Notes under the pieces: model-generated | Database searches by the model: none | The model's input: the letters and a program-made list of their open reading frames with translations, nothing else | Told to the model about the DNA's origin: nothing | Position numbers and translations under genes: made by a program | Assembly: GCA_964641135.1 (NCBI GenBank) | Contig: CAZXJV010000032.1 | Location: 1-28,102 of the forward strand | Length of the DNA: 28,102 nt | DNA from: Teretinema sp964641135 | GTDB lineage: Bacteria; Spirochaetota; Spirochaetia; Treponematales; Treponemataceae | Direction: 5' to 3' | Part shown: in pieces, positions 7,574-15,635 of the stretch | Layout: the number at the start of each line of letters is the position of its first letter | Position numbering within the stretch: position 1 is the first letter of the stretch

Positions 7574-8109
7574 GTCTGTACGCTGCCTGCCAGTGTTGTC
7601 GCGACCTGTTTAGGACTTAATCCGGCAGTCGCAATCCGGATTTGAGCCATTCTAGCATATATTTCAGTTCGGCGGGAAAAAAGCTCGGCGAATTTTCCTG
7701 CCGGATCGTCTCCCTGCAAGAAAGCCGGCATGACTCCGTCACGTTCAGCGCTGTGCAGTACCCGTTTGTAGACCAGTTCAAGCGGAGTATCCAGAAATAC
7801 AAGGATGCCTGCTGCTTGCACAAGAGCAAGTGCTTCGCTGTTATCGCTGATTCCGCCGCCAGTTGCCAGTATTCCGCCTGTTTCAAGCCGTGTGCAGGCT
7901 TCGCGGCAGGCGGCTGCCTCCCAGTGCTGCATCAGAGAAGCTCCTCCTTCCGCATAGAGCTGCCTCACCGGCTTTCCCGCCATGGCTGCCGCAACATCAT
8001 CGGTATCAAGGAAGGGCATGTTCAGCATTCCTGCCAGGATTTTTCCTACAGTTGATTTACCGGAGTGTTTCATGCCGGTTAATACAATGATTTTCTTGCT
8101 GCTTTCCAT
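7570..8109 (-). CDS. shikimate-kinase-like P-loop kinase
   Basis: This 179-residue protein has the shikimate kinase fold: Walker A GMKHSGKST (12-20), the DTDD substrate/metal aspartates (35-38), the GGG turn (84-86) and the C-terminal SRRTEIY arginine helix (145-151). Judged by eye against E. coli AroK, two of the three arginines that hold shikimate are replaced: the R58 equivalent is Q61, and the R117 equivalent in the lid (usually RPLL) is M127 (VMPAF). It may therefore be a divergent AroK or a kinase for another small substrate. It is the first gene of a two-gene unit with the c-di-GMP regulator, overlapping it by 4 bases. No other aromatic-pathway gene is present in the window, so I give no gene symbol. 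Confidence 0.75.
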   Translation of the reverse strand: MESSKKIIVLTGMKHSGKSTVGKILAGMLNMPFLDTDDVAAAMAGKPVRQLYAEGGASLMQHWEAAACREACTRLETGGILATGGGISDNSEALALVQAAGILVFLDTPLELVYKRVLHSAERDGVMPAFLQGDDPAGKFAELFSRRTEIYARMAQIRIATAGLSPKQVATTLAGSVQT

Positions 8110-8130
8110 GCCGGTATGTTACTCCATGAA

Positions 8131-8160
8131 AGTATAATGCGCAAAGGGGTGATAATGCAA
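8131..8160 (-). promoter_or_regulatory. promoter for the kinase / c-di-GMP regulator operon
   Basis: On the minus strand TTGCAT (complement of 8155-8160) and TATACT (complement of 8131-8136) are separated by 18 bases. Initiation about 7 bases on would leave a leader of roughly 15 bases before the ATG at 8109. The plus strand also carries a perfect TATAAT at 8133-8138 that could drive the divergent prsW gene, so the region may be bidirectional. Confidence 0.55.
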
Positions 8161-8188
8161 AAAAAAACAGCCTCATGAGAACAAACCC

Positions 8189-8217
8189 TTGCCTTGTGCG
8201 ACGGGTGCCGTTATTCT
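8189..8217 (+). promoter_or_regulatory. candidate promoter immediately before prsW
   Basis: TTGCCT (8189-8194) and TATTCT (8212-8217) each match consensus at 4 of 6 positions with a 17-base spacer. The ATG at 8224 is 6 bases after the -10 box, so transcription would begin at the start codon itself, consistent with the missing Shine-Dalgarno sequence. The perfect TATAAT at 8133-8138 is an alternative that would give a leader of about 80 bases. Confidence 0.35.
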
Positions 8218-8223
8218 GCTGTA

Positions 8224-8814
8224 ATGTACCTGTTTTTACTGATCCTGTTTGTTTTTTCTCCTCTTTCACTGTGGCTGGTGATTACTGTCCGAAAACACCA
8301 TGCTTCTGTTTTGACAGCCCTGATTGGCCTTCTTTCCGGCTTTGTTTCGCTGGCACTGGCAGCTTTTATTCCTGTATTTCCAGCCGGAGGGTTTTTTGTC
8401 CCGGCTGCGGTCGAAGAAGCGGTAAAATTTCTTGTTCTGTTTACCGTGATGTATCATGCAGTTTCAGACCGGAATCTTGCATCCTTGCCCTGGCTTGGCC
8501 TGGGTGCCGCCCTTGCCTTCGGTACTGCGGAAAATGCAGGATATGTGCTTTTTTCTGTTGACGGCGGGTTTTTCCTGGCATTTGCCCGGATGTTCAGTTC
8601 ACTGGTTCTACACAGTGCCTGCGGGATACTGGCCGGAGCGGCTGTCTGTCGGCTCCGGTCCCGGACCGGAACTTTTATACTGCCTTTTATCGGCGCTGTG
8701 GCGCTGCATACTTTTTATAATGGAATGGTTTTGTTCGGCCCCTGGGGCCTTTCTGCAGCCCTTGCATCGGCTGTCATTGCAGTCCTTTTGCTTGGAAAGA
8801 ATTTTCTGAAATGA
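8224..8814 (+). CDS. PrsW-type glutamic intramembrane protease
   Basis: PrsW-family proteins are multi-pass membrane proteases that cut within the membrane; the Bacillus member cleaves an anti-sigma factor. The 196-residue protein is almost entirely hydrophobic, with about seven helices. It carries the family motifs: EEAVKF (E64, E65, K68), FGTAEN (F99, E103, N104), an H130 in a helix, and HTFYN (H162). These match the EExxK, FxxxEN and histidine motifs of the family and its CAAX-protease relatives. I chose the ATG at 8224; a TTG ten codons upstream is possible. Neither has a ribosome-binding site. The gene overlaps the next one by 4 bases, so it is the first gene of the long operon. No anti-sigma factor lies nearby, so its substrate is unknown. 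Confidence 0.8.
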   Translation: MYLFLLILFVFSPLSLWLVITVRKHHASVLTALIGLLSGFVSLALAAFIPVFPAGGFFVPAAVEEAVKFLVLFTVMYHAVSDRNLASLPWLGLGAALAFGTAENAGYVLFSVDGGFFLAFARMFSSLVLHSACGILAGAAVCRLRSRTGTFILPFIGAVALHTFYNGMVLFGPWGLSAALASAVIAVLLLGKNFLK

Positions 8815-10337
8815 AAAAAATAGAGCTTGCCGGTGGCAATAATACAACGATTCTCGAATTGCTGCGGTCGAAGGAGACTTTGATTTCTGCGCCCTGCGGC
8901 GGCCAGGGGCGGTGCGGCAAGTGCCGGGTTCAGCTGCTTTCGGGTACATGTCCCGAGCCTGATGAGGTTGAACAAGATCTTCTTGAACGGCAGGAACTTG
9001 AAGAAGGATGGCGGCTGGCCTGCAGGGTCAGACCTGCGGGACGGATCAGTGTGGCTGTCCCTGAGGGGTTGAGCCTCCCGGCTGTATCGCCTGTCGGGGA
9101 GAATCCTTCTGCCGCTTCATCCGGAGACTTGATTGTTGCCGTTGATATCGGAACTACTACCATCGAGATGCTGCTGACAGACAGGCGGACCGGATGGCGA
9201 AGTCCTGTCTCGGCCCTGGCAAACCCCCAGGCAGCCTGGGGTGCTGATGTGATGAGCCGGATAACAGCAGCAAACGACGGTCATGGGCCTGCTTTGACAT
9301 CTTCGGTGCGTACAGCCATTGCTGAAGGGATTACACGCCTGTGTGCGTCATCCGGTGTTGATGCTTCGAACATCCGGCTTGTGATCATAGCGGCGAATAC
9401 TGTCATGATGCACCTTTTTTTGGCGCTTTCGTGCAGCGGACTGGGGGTTTCACCTTTCAGGGCTGTAACACTGGCACCGGAACCGCTTGAGGCGGTCCGG
9501 CTTCTATCAATTCCCGGTCTTGACTGTCCGCTGCAGTGTGTTCCGGCAGTTGCAGCTTTTACCGGCGGCGATATTACTGCCGGTATTATCTATATACACA
9601 ACCGCATCATGCTCAAAGAGCCGCACCGTATCTGGCTTCTTCTCGATCTTGGTACCAATGCAGAAATGGTGTTGCATGCTGAAGGGACATTCTGGTGCAT
9701 CAGCGCTGCAGCCGGCCCTGCATTCGAAGGAGCCAGCCTTACCTGCGGCTGCGCTGCGATTCCCGGAGCTGTTCGTTCCGTTTACCTTTCCGGCGGCCGT
9801 TTTGCCTATGACCAGGTTCCGCCGGTAGAACAGGGATCTGAACCGCCGGGGCTATGCGGGTCCGGTGTGGTGGGATTTTTAAGTGCTGCACTTGAGGCTG
9901 GTTTGATTTCTTCTGACGGATCTGTTGTTCCTGCCTGCCGCGCTTCAGGCATCCTGCTTGCTCCGGGCTTGTCTGTCCGGTTAACCGCTGGTGATGTGCG
10001 GGAACTGCTGGTTGCCCGGGCAGCAATACGGGCATCCCTTGATTTGCTGCTAAAGGCAGCCGGTCGTGATCTTGACGAAATAACTGCGGTGTACCTTGCC
10101 GGCAGTTTCGGATATCATCTTGCCGAACGCGATGTGCTGCGTACAGGTCTTTTACCCCGTTCATTTGCCGGCCGGATACTGGCTGCAGGTAATACCGCCC
10201 TTGCAGGGGCTGTTGAGCTGGCAACTGGTGCTGATTCCCGATATACCGATTCTGTCGTCAGCACGGCTCTTGTTGTTCCTTCAGGGGGGACACCTGATTT
10301 TCAGGAACGATTTTTAAACGCAATGGAGTTTGATTGA
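8811..10337 (+). CDS. [2Fe-2S]/ASKHA corrinoid-enzyme reductive activator (RACE, DUF4445)
   Basis: RACE proteins use ATP and an iron-sulphur cluster to reduce inactive Co(II) corrinoid cofactors of methyltransferases back to Co(I). An N-terminal plant-type ferredoxin domain is shown by C29-x5-C35-x2-C38 and C71. After a proline/alanine linker the ASKHA ATPase part begins at VDIGTTTIEM (111-120). It continues with LLLDLGTNAEMVLH, AAGPAFEGASLTCG, the CGSGVVGFLSAALEAGLI block and a C-terminal VYLAGSFGYHL motif. At 508 residues it is a short member of the family. It overlaps prsW by 4 bases and ends 1 base before the next ATG. No corrinoid methyltransferase or corrinoid-binding protein is in the window, so its client is elsewhere or unknown. 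Confidence 0.88.
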   Translation: MKKIELAGGNNTTILELLRSKETLISAPCGGQGRCGKCRVQLLSGTCPEPDEVEQDLLERQELEEGWRLACRVRPAGRISVAVPEGLSLPAVSPVGENPSAASSGDLIVAVDIGTTTIEMLLTDRRTGWRSPVSALANPQAAWGADVMSRITAANDGHGPALTSSVRTAIAEGITRLCASSGVDASNIRLVIIAANTVMMHLFLALSCSGLGVSPFRAVTLAPEPLEAVRLLSIPGLDCPLQCVPAVAAFTGGDITAGIIYIHNRIMLKEPHRIWLLLDLGTNAEMVLHAEGTFWCISAAAGPAFEGASLTCGCAAIPGAVRSVYLSGGRFAYDQVPPVEQGSEPPGLCGSGVVGFLSAALEAGLISSDGSVVPACRASGILLAPGLSVRLTAGDVRELLVARAAIRASLDLLLKAAGRDLDEITAVYLAGSFGYHLAERDVLRTGLLPRSFAGRILAAGNTALAGAVELATGADSRYTDSVVSTALVVPSGGTPDFQERFLNAMEFD

Positions 10338-10338
10338 T

Positions 10339-11340
10339 ATGCCCGTTCGCCGTTCCGGTATTGTTCTTGGTTTTTTACTCATACTCACTGTTGTATTAAT
10401 CGCAGCATCGCTTGCGGTTCTTGTTTCTGTAACACGCAGGGCCCTCAGCGAACAGAGACCGGGTACAGAAGAAGCACACCGGTATCATCTGGTGCTTGTT
10501 GCCAGACGGATAGATTCTCCTTTTTGGCAGGAGGTGTATCAGGGCGCCCGTGAAGCCGGTTTGTCGTCCGGCGCTGTGGTTGAGCTTTCCGGTCCTGCAA
10601 GCGATGCCGAACGCACAAGTTTTGAAGAATACATGGATCATGCAGTGATGGCCCGCGCTCACGGCATCATTTCATATATCCGTAACAGCGAACAGGCTTC
10701 TGTGTCCATCAAACAGGCTGCTGAACGCGGTATTCCGGTTGTTACCCTTGAAAACGATGCCGTAGGGAGTGTGCGCCAGTCGCATGTCGGGATCAGCGGC
10801 TATGAACTTGGCCGTATTTTCGGCACACTGACATCCTCTATCCTGGATTCCGGCGGGAAGGCCCTTGTGATACTTGATAACCAGGTGCCGTTATCCGCCG
10901 AGAACCTGATGCTCTCATCCATGAGAGAACAACTGGTTGGCCAGGGGAACATTGTGTTGCAGCCCCTTGCTGTCGCCAGCGGCGGACAATTAAGTCCGGA
11001 TGAAATTATCCGCAGAACCCTGATTGAAGATTCGGATATTGATCTTGTTGTTACCTTGACGGTAGAGGACACGATCCGCGTTGCACAGGCAGTAATCGAT
11101 TTAAATCGAAGCAATCGTATTTCTATTTTGTCATTCCGTGAAAGTCCCGAAATTCTGGAGTATGTGCGTAAGGGGCTGATTCAAACAGTTGTCGCAATCA
11201 ATGCGCAGCAAATGGGCCGGTTGGCGGTAGAATCAATGCTGGAATATCTTGAGACCGGGCATGCCAACGATTATGTTCTGACCAATTTGTTCATGATTGA
11301 CCGTATCAACATAGAGGAGCACATGAATGATAGGCCGTAA
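10339..11340 (+). CDS. membrane-anchored periplasmic sugar-binding sensor (XylFII-like)
   Basis: The first 33 residues form a positively charged end and one long hydrophobic helix without a lipobox. The remainder is a type-1 periplasmic-binding fold of the ribose/LacI type: RYHLVLVARRIDSPFWQEVYQGAREAG, then a hinge region (HGIISYI, GIPVVTLENDAVGS) and a C-terminal lobe. The protein is therefore tethered outside the inner membrane. It directly precedes, and overlaps by 14 bases, a LytS/YesM-type kinase and a YesN-type regulator. This is the layout of clostridial XylFII-LytS-YesN, in which XylFII binds xylose and activates the kinase. I take it as the sensory subunit. The ATG at 10339 follows GGAG (10325-10328); a TTG at 10330 is less likely. 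The ligand is not provable from the sequence. Confidence 0.8.
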   Translation: MPVRRSGIVLGFLLILTVVLIAASLAVLVSVTRRALSEQRPGTEEAHRYHLVLVARRIDSPFWQEVYQGAREAGLSSGAVVELSGPASDAERTSFEEYMDHAVMARAHGIISYIRNSEQASVSIKQAAERGIPVVTLENDAVGSVRQSHVGISGYELGRIFGTLTSSILDSGGKALVILDNQVPLSAENLMLSSMREQLVGQGNIVLQPLAVASGGQLSPDEIIRRTLIEDSDIDLVVTLTVEDTIRVAQAVIDLNRSNRISILSFRESPEILEYVRKGLIQTVVAINAQQMGRLAVESMLEYLETGHANDYVLTNLFMIDRINIEEHMNDRP

Positions 11341-12835
11341 ACGTCACTACAGTATACGTGAACGGCTGTTGTATTCGTTTTTTTTGACTGCCGCCCTGAT
11401 GTGCGTAATGGTGCTGTACAGTTTTATCAGCCTGAACAGTATTGCTATTTCCATGACTGGAGCCTACCGGTCGAACGTTGCGTTGAAGGACTTCCGTTCT
11501 ACCCTTGCCATGGTAGAATCAAGCCTTGAGCGGTATATCTCGACCCATACCTTTGAGGGCATAGACAGCTATTTTTCCTGGCGGGCTCGTCTGGACAGCC
11601 TGGCTGTGGATTTTAATACATCGATATCGGAGAATGAAGTCCTTTTACTGGAATATAAATTAAGGCGTGTTATGGAAACCTTCCTGGAATACGCTGACGC
11701 TGCGGTGTATGCCCGCCGGGCAAACAATCTGTCTGTATATACCTCACAGTATGCCAATGCGTTGCGTGTGTATGGATATCTTGTTTCTACCACCGAGGAA
11801 TTGAATCGCCTGTATTTTGACCGCAATATCGCAGGATATCACCGGTTATTCAGCGATCTGAAGGTTGTCGAGATTTTAAGCATTCTTATTTTGGCATCGG
11901 TAATCGCGGTCAATTTTGTTATGGTATACATCCTTATTTATAAAATAACGGGTCCTCTGGTAGAGCTTTCAGATGCTGCGAATGAACTGGCGGATGGAAA
12001 TTTTGAAGTCAAGCTTACCGAACCGCACAGCAAGGATGAGGTCTCGGCTATATTCCGTGCTTTTCAGCGCATGACAGTGAGTATCAGGGATCATGTGGAA
12101 ACGATACGAAGCAAGGCCGAGATCGAGAGCAATCTCAGGCACAGAGAGCTTCAGATGAGGGAGTTGTATAAGGACGCCCAGCTTAAAACCCTGCAGGCCC
12201 AGATCAATCCGCATTTTTTGTTTAATACCCTTAATGCCGGTGCCCAGCTTGCAATGATGGAGGGCGCAGACAATACCTGTGCGTTTATCGAAAAAACAGC
12301 GGACTTTTTTCGTTACAACATTCAGAAGATAGATAAAGACAGTACACTTGCAGAAGAAATAACCTTGATTGATAATTACATGTACATCATGAAGGTTCGC
12401 TTTGCAGATCGTCTGGATTATTGCAAGGACATACGCTGTACGAACCTCGAGATTGCCATGCCGAGCATGATACTGCAGCCCCTGGTCGAAAACGCTATCA
12501 AACACGGTATTGCGGATATGCCTTCCGGTGGTCGTATTACGCTGACCGTAGAGCGGGCTGCTGAAGATATACTTGTACGCATCAGCGATAACGGAAGCGG
12601 CATGGACCCTGAAAAGCGGAATCAGCTGCTGCATGGAGATTACTTTTATCAGGATGACGGCGAATCAAATCCTTCTTCGGCCAATCCGTCTGTCGGCATC
12701 GGAATGATAAATGTTATAACCCGCTTGAGGGTTTTTTACAACGATCCGGATATCTTTGATATACTGGACAACGAGATCGGCACGGGCACAAGCTTTATTA
12801 TAAGGATACGGGATGTACCAGATACTGCTGGCTGA
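11327..12835 (+). CDS. LytS/YesM-family sensor histidine kinase
   Basis: The 502-residue protein has a short cytoplasmic end, a membrane helix (about 14-36), an extracytoplasmic domain of about 145 residues predicted to be helical, and a second membrane helix (about 182-206). A HAMP domain (208-260), a coiled linker and the kinase core follow. The phosphorylated histidine is H296 in AQINPHFLFNTLN, the hallmark of the His_kinase/LytS class. ATP-binding boxes follow: PLVENAIKHG (385-394), DNGSGM (421-426) and GIGMINV. The gene overlaps both neighbours (14 bases before, 23 after), so stoichiometric expression with the sensor and regulator is likely. By analogy with LytS it would be controlled by the periplasmic sensor rather than by binding sugar itself. 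Confidence 0.9.
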   Translation: MIGRKRHYSIRERLLYSFFLTAALMCVMVLYSFISLNSIAISMTGAYRSNVALKDFRSTLAMVESSLERYISTHTFEGIDSYFSWRARLDSLAVDFNTSISENEVLLLEYKLRRVMETFLEYADAAVYARRANNLSVYTSQYANALRVYGYLVSTTEELNRLYFDRNIAGYHRLFSDLKVVEILSILILASVIAVNFVMVYILIYKITGPLVELSDAANELADGNFEVKLTEPHSKDEVSAIFRAFQRMTVSIRDHVETIRSKAEIESNLRHRELQMRELYKDAQLKTLQAQINPHFLFNTLNAGAQLAMMEGADNTCAFIEKTADFFRYNIQKIDKDSTLAEEITLIDNYMYIMKVRFADRLDYCKDIRCTNLEIAMPSMILQPLVENAIKHGIADMPSGGRITLTVERAAEDILVRISDNGSGMDPEKRNQLLHGDYFYQDDGESNPSSANPSVGIGMINVITRLRVFYNDPDIFDILDNEIGTGTSFIIRIRDVPDTAG

Positions 12836-14375
12836 TGATGAACAGATAGTAATAGACTCCCTGACGTTCATTATGGAACGGAATTTCCCCGGCCAGGTTG
12901 AACTGTATTCGGCACGTTCAGGTTCCGATGCTGCTGAAATATGCCGGCAGCATGCTGTGGATATAGCCTTTATGGATATTAACATGCCCGGGCTGAACGG
13001 AATCGAGGCGATAAAAAAGATTCGTGAGTGCCGTCCGGCTGTTGTTATCATTGTTCTTACAGCCTTTGACCGCTTTGAATACGCCCAGCAGGCAGTGAAT
13101 CTTGGTGTGTTTGAGTATCTTTCAAAGCCGGTAAACCGTAATGTCATTACTGCCACCCTTCGCTCGGCAATGTCATCGGTTGATCAGAACCGCCGCCGGG
13201 AAATATCCGAAATACAGATCCGCGAGAAGCTTGATTCTGTTGTTACCATCGTGGAAAGCGATTTTATATACTCGATGATCTTTCCTTCCGACAAGGGTAA
13301 TGATCTGGACTCTTACCTTGATTTTTTTGATATCAGCGAAACATCTTTTTTCTTTGTGACTATCGAGATCCTGGACTTTCCGGAGGCAGGACGATCTCAA
13401 ATGTACACTACACTGCGGGATATCCTGACCGCTGGCGCTCAATGTGTGATCGGGCCTTTAATGCGTAATCGTGTAGTTGTCTATGTTCCTGCAGTGGAAG
13501 AGCTGCGCTGTTCTGAAGATGCGACCGAAGCATTTGTTCACAGCCTGTATGCCCGGCTTTCTACACGGCTTGGGTTCAGGATCAAGGTTGGCGTCAGTCG
13601 TGTGGAAAACGGACTTTCCCGTTCATTATCAGCGTACAACGAGTCGTTAACTGCGCTTAATTCTACTGATGAACCTGCCGGTGTTTTCTTTGCGGGCCAC
13701 CTGGACTCATCACTGACAAATGGTGATGAATACCCTGTAGATCTTGAAAAAAAGCTTTTTGATCGTGTTCAGGCTGGTGATGTTCAGAGTGTGCACAGCC
13801 TGTTTACTGCTCTTGTGGAATGGCTTGAGCGTCATTTTCCCGATGATGCCGGGGTTGCGGTCTGGAAGCTGGTGGAAATACTGGTTTCTGTGCGCAAACT
13901 TGCCCGTGATATGCATCACCGCTTCGGTGGTTTTTCTGTGTGGAAGGATTCATGGCGCAAGGTTAATGCCTGCGCAGATATTTCAGCTCTTGCTGACTGG
14001 GTTCTTGCAGAGGTGGATGAGTGTCTTGCAGTAATTGTCGAACATAAGCAGCGCAGGATGAGCCCTGTTATTGTAAAGGCGTGTGCATATATTGACGCGA
14101 ATCTGGCCAGGGACATTTCTCTGGATGATATTGCAGGGCGGGTTGAGGTAAGTCCCTTTTACTTCAGCAAGCTTTTTAAGGAAGAAACCGGCGAAAATTT
14201 CATCGACTACCTGACGATGGCCCGCATGCAGAAAGCGAAGGAACTGCTTCGTGATCCTTCAAAGAGCATCAAGGAAATCAGTGCTGACTCCGGCTACAGC
14301 GACCCGAATTATTTTAGCAAGTTATTTAAAAAATCTGTCGGACTGACTCCGACGGAATATCGGGAGCGTGTATGA
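12813..14375 (+). CDS. YesN-type response regulator with AraC DNA-binding domain
   Basis: A receiver domain occupies residues 1-120: the acidic pair is in LLADDE, the phospho-acceptor is D55 in IAFMDINMPG, the conserved threonine is in VLTAFD and the lysine in LSKPVN. A central region of roughly 290 residues has no motif I recognise. The C-terminal 100 residues are a two-helix-turn-helix AraC/XylS domain: ISLDDIAGRVEVSPFYFSKL, then IKEISADSGYSDPNYFSKLF and the final VGLTPTEYRE. It should bind DNA when phosphorylated by the kinase encoded just upstream. Its likely target is the promoter region at 15461-15635 before the binding-protein gene. The stop overlaps the next start by 4 bases. Confidence 0.9.
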   Translation: MYQILLADDEQIVIDSLTFIMERNFPGQVELYSARSGSDAAEICRQHAVDIAFMDINMPGLNGIEAIKKIRECRPAVVIIVLTAFDRFEYAQQAVNLGVFEYLSKPVNRNVITATLRSAMSSVDQNRRREISEIQIREKLDSVVTIVESDFIYSMIFPSDKGNDLDSYLDFFDISETSFFFVTIEILDFPEAGRSQMYTTLRDILTAGAQCVIGPLMRNRVVVYVPAVEELRCSEDATEAFVHSLYARLSTRLGFRIKVGVSRVENGLSRSLSAYNESLTALNSTDEPAGVFFAGHLDSSLTNGDEYPVDLEKKLFDRVQAGDVQSVHSLFTALVEWLERHFPDDAGVAVWKLVEILVSVRKLARDMHHRFGGFSVWKDSWRKVNACADISALADWVLAEVDECLAVIVEHKQRRMSPVIVKACAYIDANLARDISLDDIAGRVEVSPFYFSKLFKEETGENFIDYLTMARMQKAKELLRDPSKSIKEISADSGYSDPNYFSKLFKKSVGLTPTEYRERV

Positions 14376-15460
14376 TCCGCTGTGTGACTTTGTCTGGTTA
14401 TATTTCCCGTCTATTCCTGAGCCCTTGCCGGTCTGTTCTGGCATGCACTCTTATGCTCTGTGTGCTGCTTTTTTCCGGTTGTACCCGGCCGGCTGCTGCA
14501 GGCGCCCAGGGTCAGGGTTCCCGGCCAAAGCGGATTACAATCGGTTTTTCACTTGATTCACTTGTTGTGGAACGCTGGATACGTGACAGGGATGTCTTTG
14601 TGTCGACTGCAAACGCTTTGGGTGCCGATGTGATTTTTCAGAATGCTGCAAACAGCGAGACAGAGCAGCTTGCCCAGGTACGGTACCTGATTGATAAGGG
14701 CGTCGATGTGCTTGTTATTATTCCAAAGAATGCAGACAGCTTTACCGAGGTTATTCAGCGCGCCCGTTCCCGGGGCGTTAAGGTTATTTCGTATGACCGG
14801 CTCATACGCAATGCCGGTGTCGATTTGTACATTACTGTAGACAGTGTTGCTGTAGGCCGGCTTATGGCTGAGGAGATTGTACAAAAGGTGCCGTCGGGGA
14901 ATTATGTTTTTATCAATGGACCGCTTGAGGATCATAATGTAACCCTGGTGAAAGAGGGGCAGCGTTCGGTTTTCAGCGGCTATCCGGGTATCTTTTCGAT
15001 TCTGGATTATTATGCCGAGAACTGGAGCTACGACCGCGCGTATGAACAGGTGACCCGCCTTTTGGACAGGGGCATTCGTATTGATGCCATTGTGTGCGGC
15101 AATGATGGACTGGCCGGCGGTGCGATACGGGCTTTGGCAGAGCGTCGTCTTGCGGGCAAGGTTCCGGTGGTTGGCCAGGATGCCGATATCATGGCCTGCC
15201 AGTATATTGTAGAGGGCAGTCAGCTTGCTACCGTGTACAAGCCGATAACAGCCCTGGCCCGTCAGGCTGCGGTTTTTGCAGTAGCCCTTGCACAGGGCCG
15301 CGAGATAGCCGGAACATCCCGGATTCATGACGGTCGAATTGAAGTTCCTGTATATTGGATGGAACCGCAGGCTGTTAACCGTGCCAATATTGATTCAGTT
15401 GTTATCGCGTCAGGCTTCCATACAGCAGAAGAGGTATACCGTCTTCTTCCCGGCAGGTAA
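14372..15460 (+). CDS. XylF-like sugar-binding lipoprotein
   Basis: A 362-residue periplasmic-binding protein of the D-xylose type. The N-terminus has a long hydrophobic stretch ending in the lipobox LFSGC with C37 as the lipidated residue. The mature part shows XylF features: KRITIGFSLDSLVVERW, LIDKGVDVLVIIPKNADS, VKVISYDRLIRNAG, DLYITVDSVAVGRLMAEEIV and VPSGNYVFINGPLEDHN. It is the last gene of the string that overlaps the sensor, kinase and regulator, rather than of the transporter unit. It may therefore be a second sensor subunit or an accessory binding protein for the ABC transporter that follows. The second binding protein at 15636 is a divergent paralogue. Confidence 0.85.
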   Translation: MIRCVTLSGYISRLFLSPCRSVLACTLMLCVLLFSGCTRPAAAGAQGQGSRPKRITIGFSLDSLVVERWIRDRDVFVSTANALGADVIFQNAANSETEQLAQVRYLIDKGVDVLVIIPKNADSFTEVIQRARSRGVKVISYDRLIRNAGVDLYITVDSVAVGRLMAEEIVQKVPSGNYVFINGPLEDHNVTLVKEGQRSVFSGYPGIFSILDYYAENWSYDRAYEQVTRLLDRGIRIDAIVCGNDGLAGGAIRALAERRLAGKVPVVGQDADIMACQYIVEGSQLATVYKPITALARQAAVFAVALAQGREIAGTSRIHDGRIEVPVYWMEPQAVNRANIDSVVIASGFHTAEEVYRLLPGR

Positions 15461-15480
15461 TTTAATTACCGCAATTTTTT
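15456..15480 (+). terminator. weak intrinsic terminator after the lipoprotein gene
   Basis: GGTAA (15456-15460) and TTACC (15466-15470) can form a short A/T-rich stem around the TAA stop codon, followed four bases later by TTTTTT (15475-15480). The stem is weak, so it could leak into the transporter genes. Confidence 0.35.
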
Positions 15481-15635
15481 ACGGGTCTTTTATCCTTTTT
15501 CTCCTTAAACCCTCACGATCTTCCAGAAAGACACAAGAAATTCCCCCGGATTGGCCGGCACAGGCCTCTTTGCTCCGTTAGTATCAGAGACGGAAAGCAC
15601 CTGGTGCTCTCCGGAGAACTTGTCAGGAGGATTTT
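15461..15635 (+). promoter_or_regulatory. control region before the sugar-binding protein gene
   Basis: This 175-bp gap is the longest inside the central gene string and the obvious place for a regulated promoter. TAGTAT at 15579-15584 resembles a -10 box without a matching -35 box at normal spacing, as is common for AraC-activated promoters. Next to the start there are two abutting dyads: AGCACC-T-GGTGCT (15596-15608) and TCTCCGGAGA (15608-15617). A strong ribosome-binding site AGGAGG follows at 15625-15630. The elements are visible; their use by the YesN-type regulator is inference. Confidence 0.45.

Noticed and set aside
6785..7645. 286-codon open frame on the plus strand
   Set aside because: Antisense to the receiver/PAS part of the c-di-GMP regulator; composition is shadow-like and there is no start signal.
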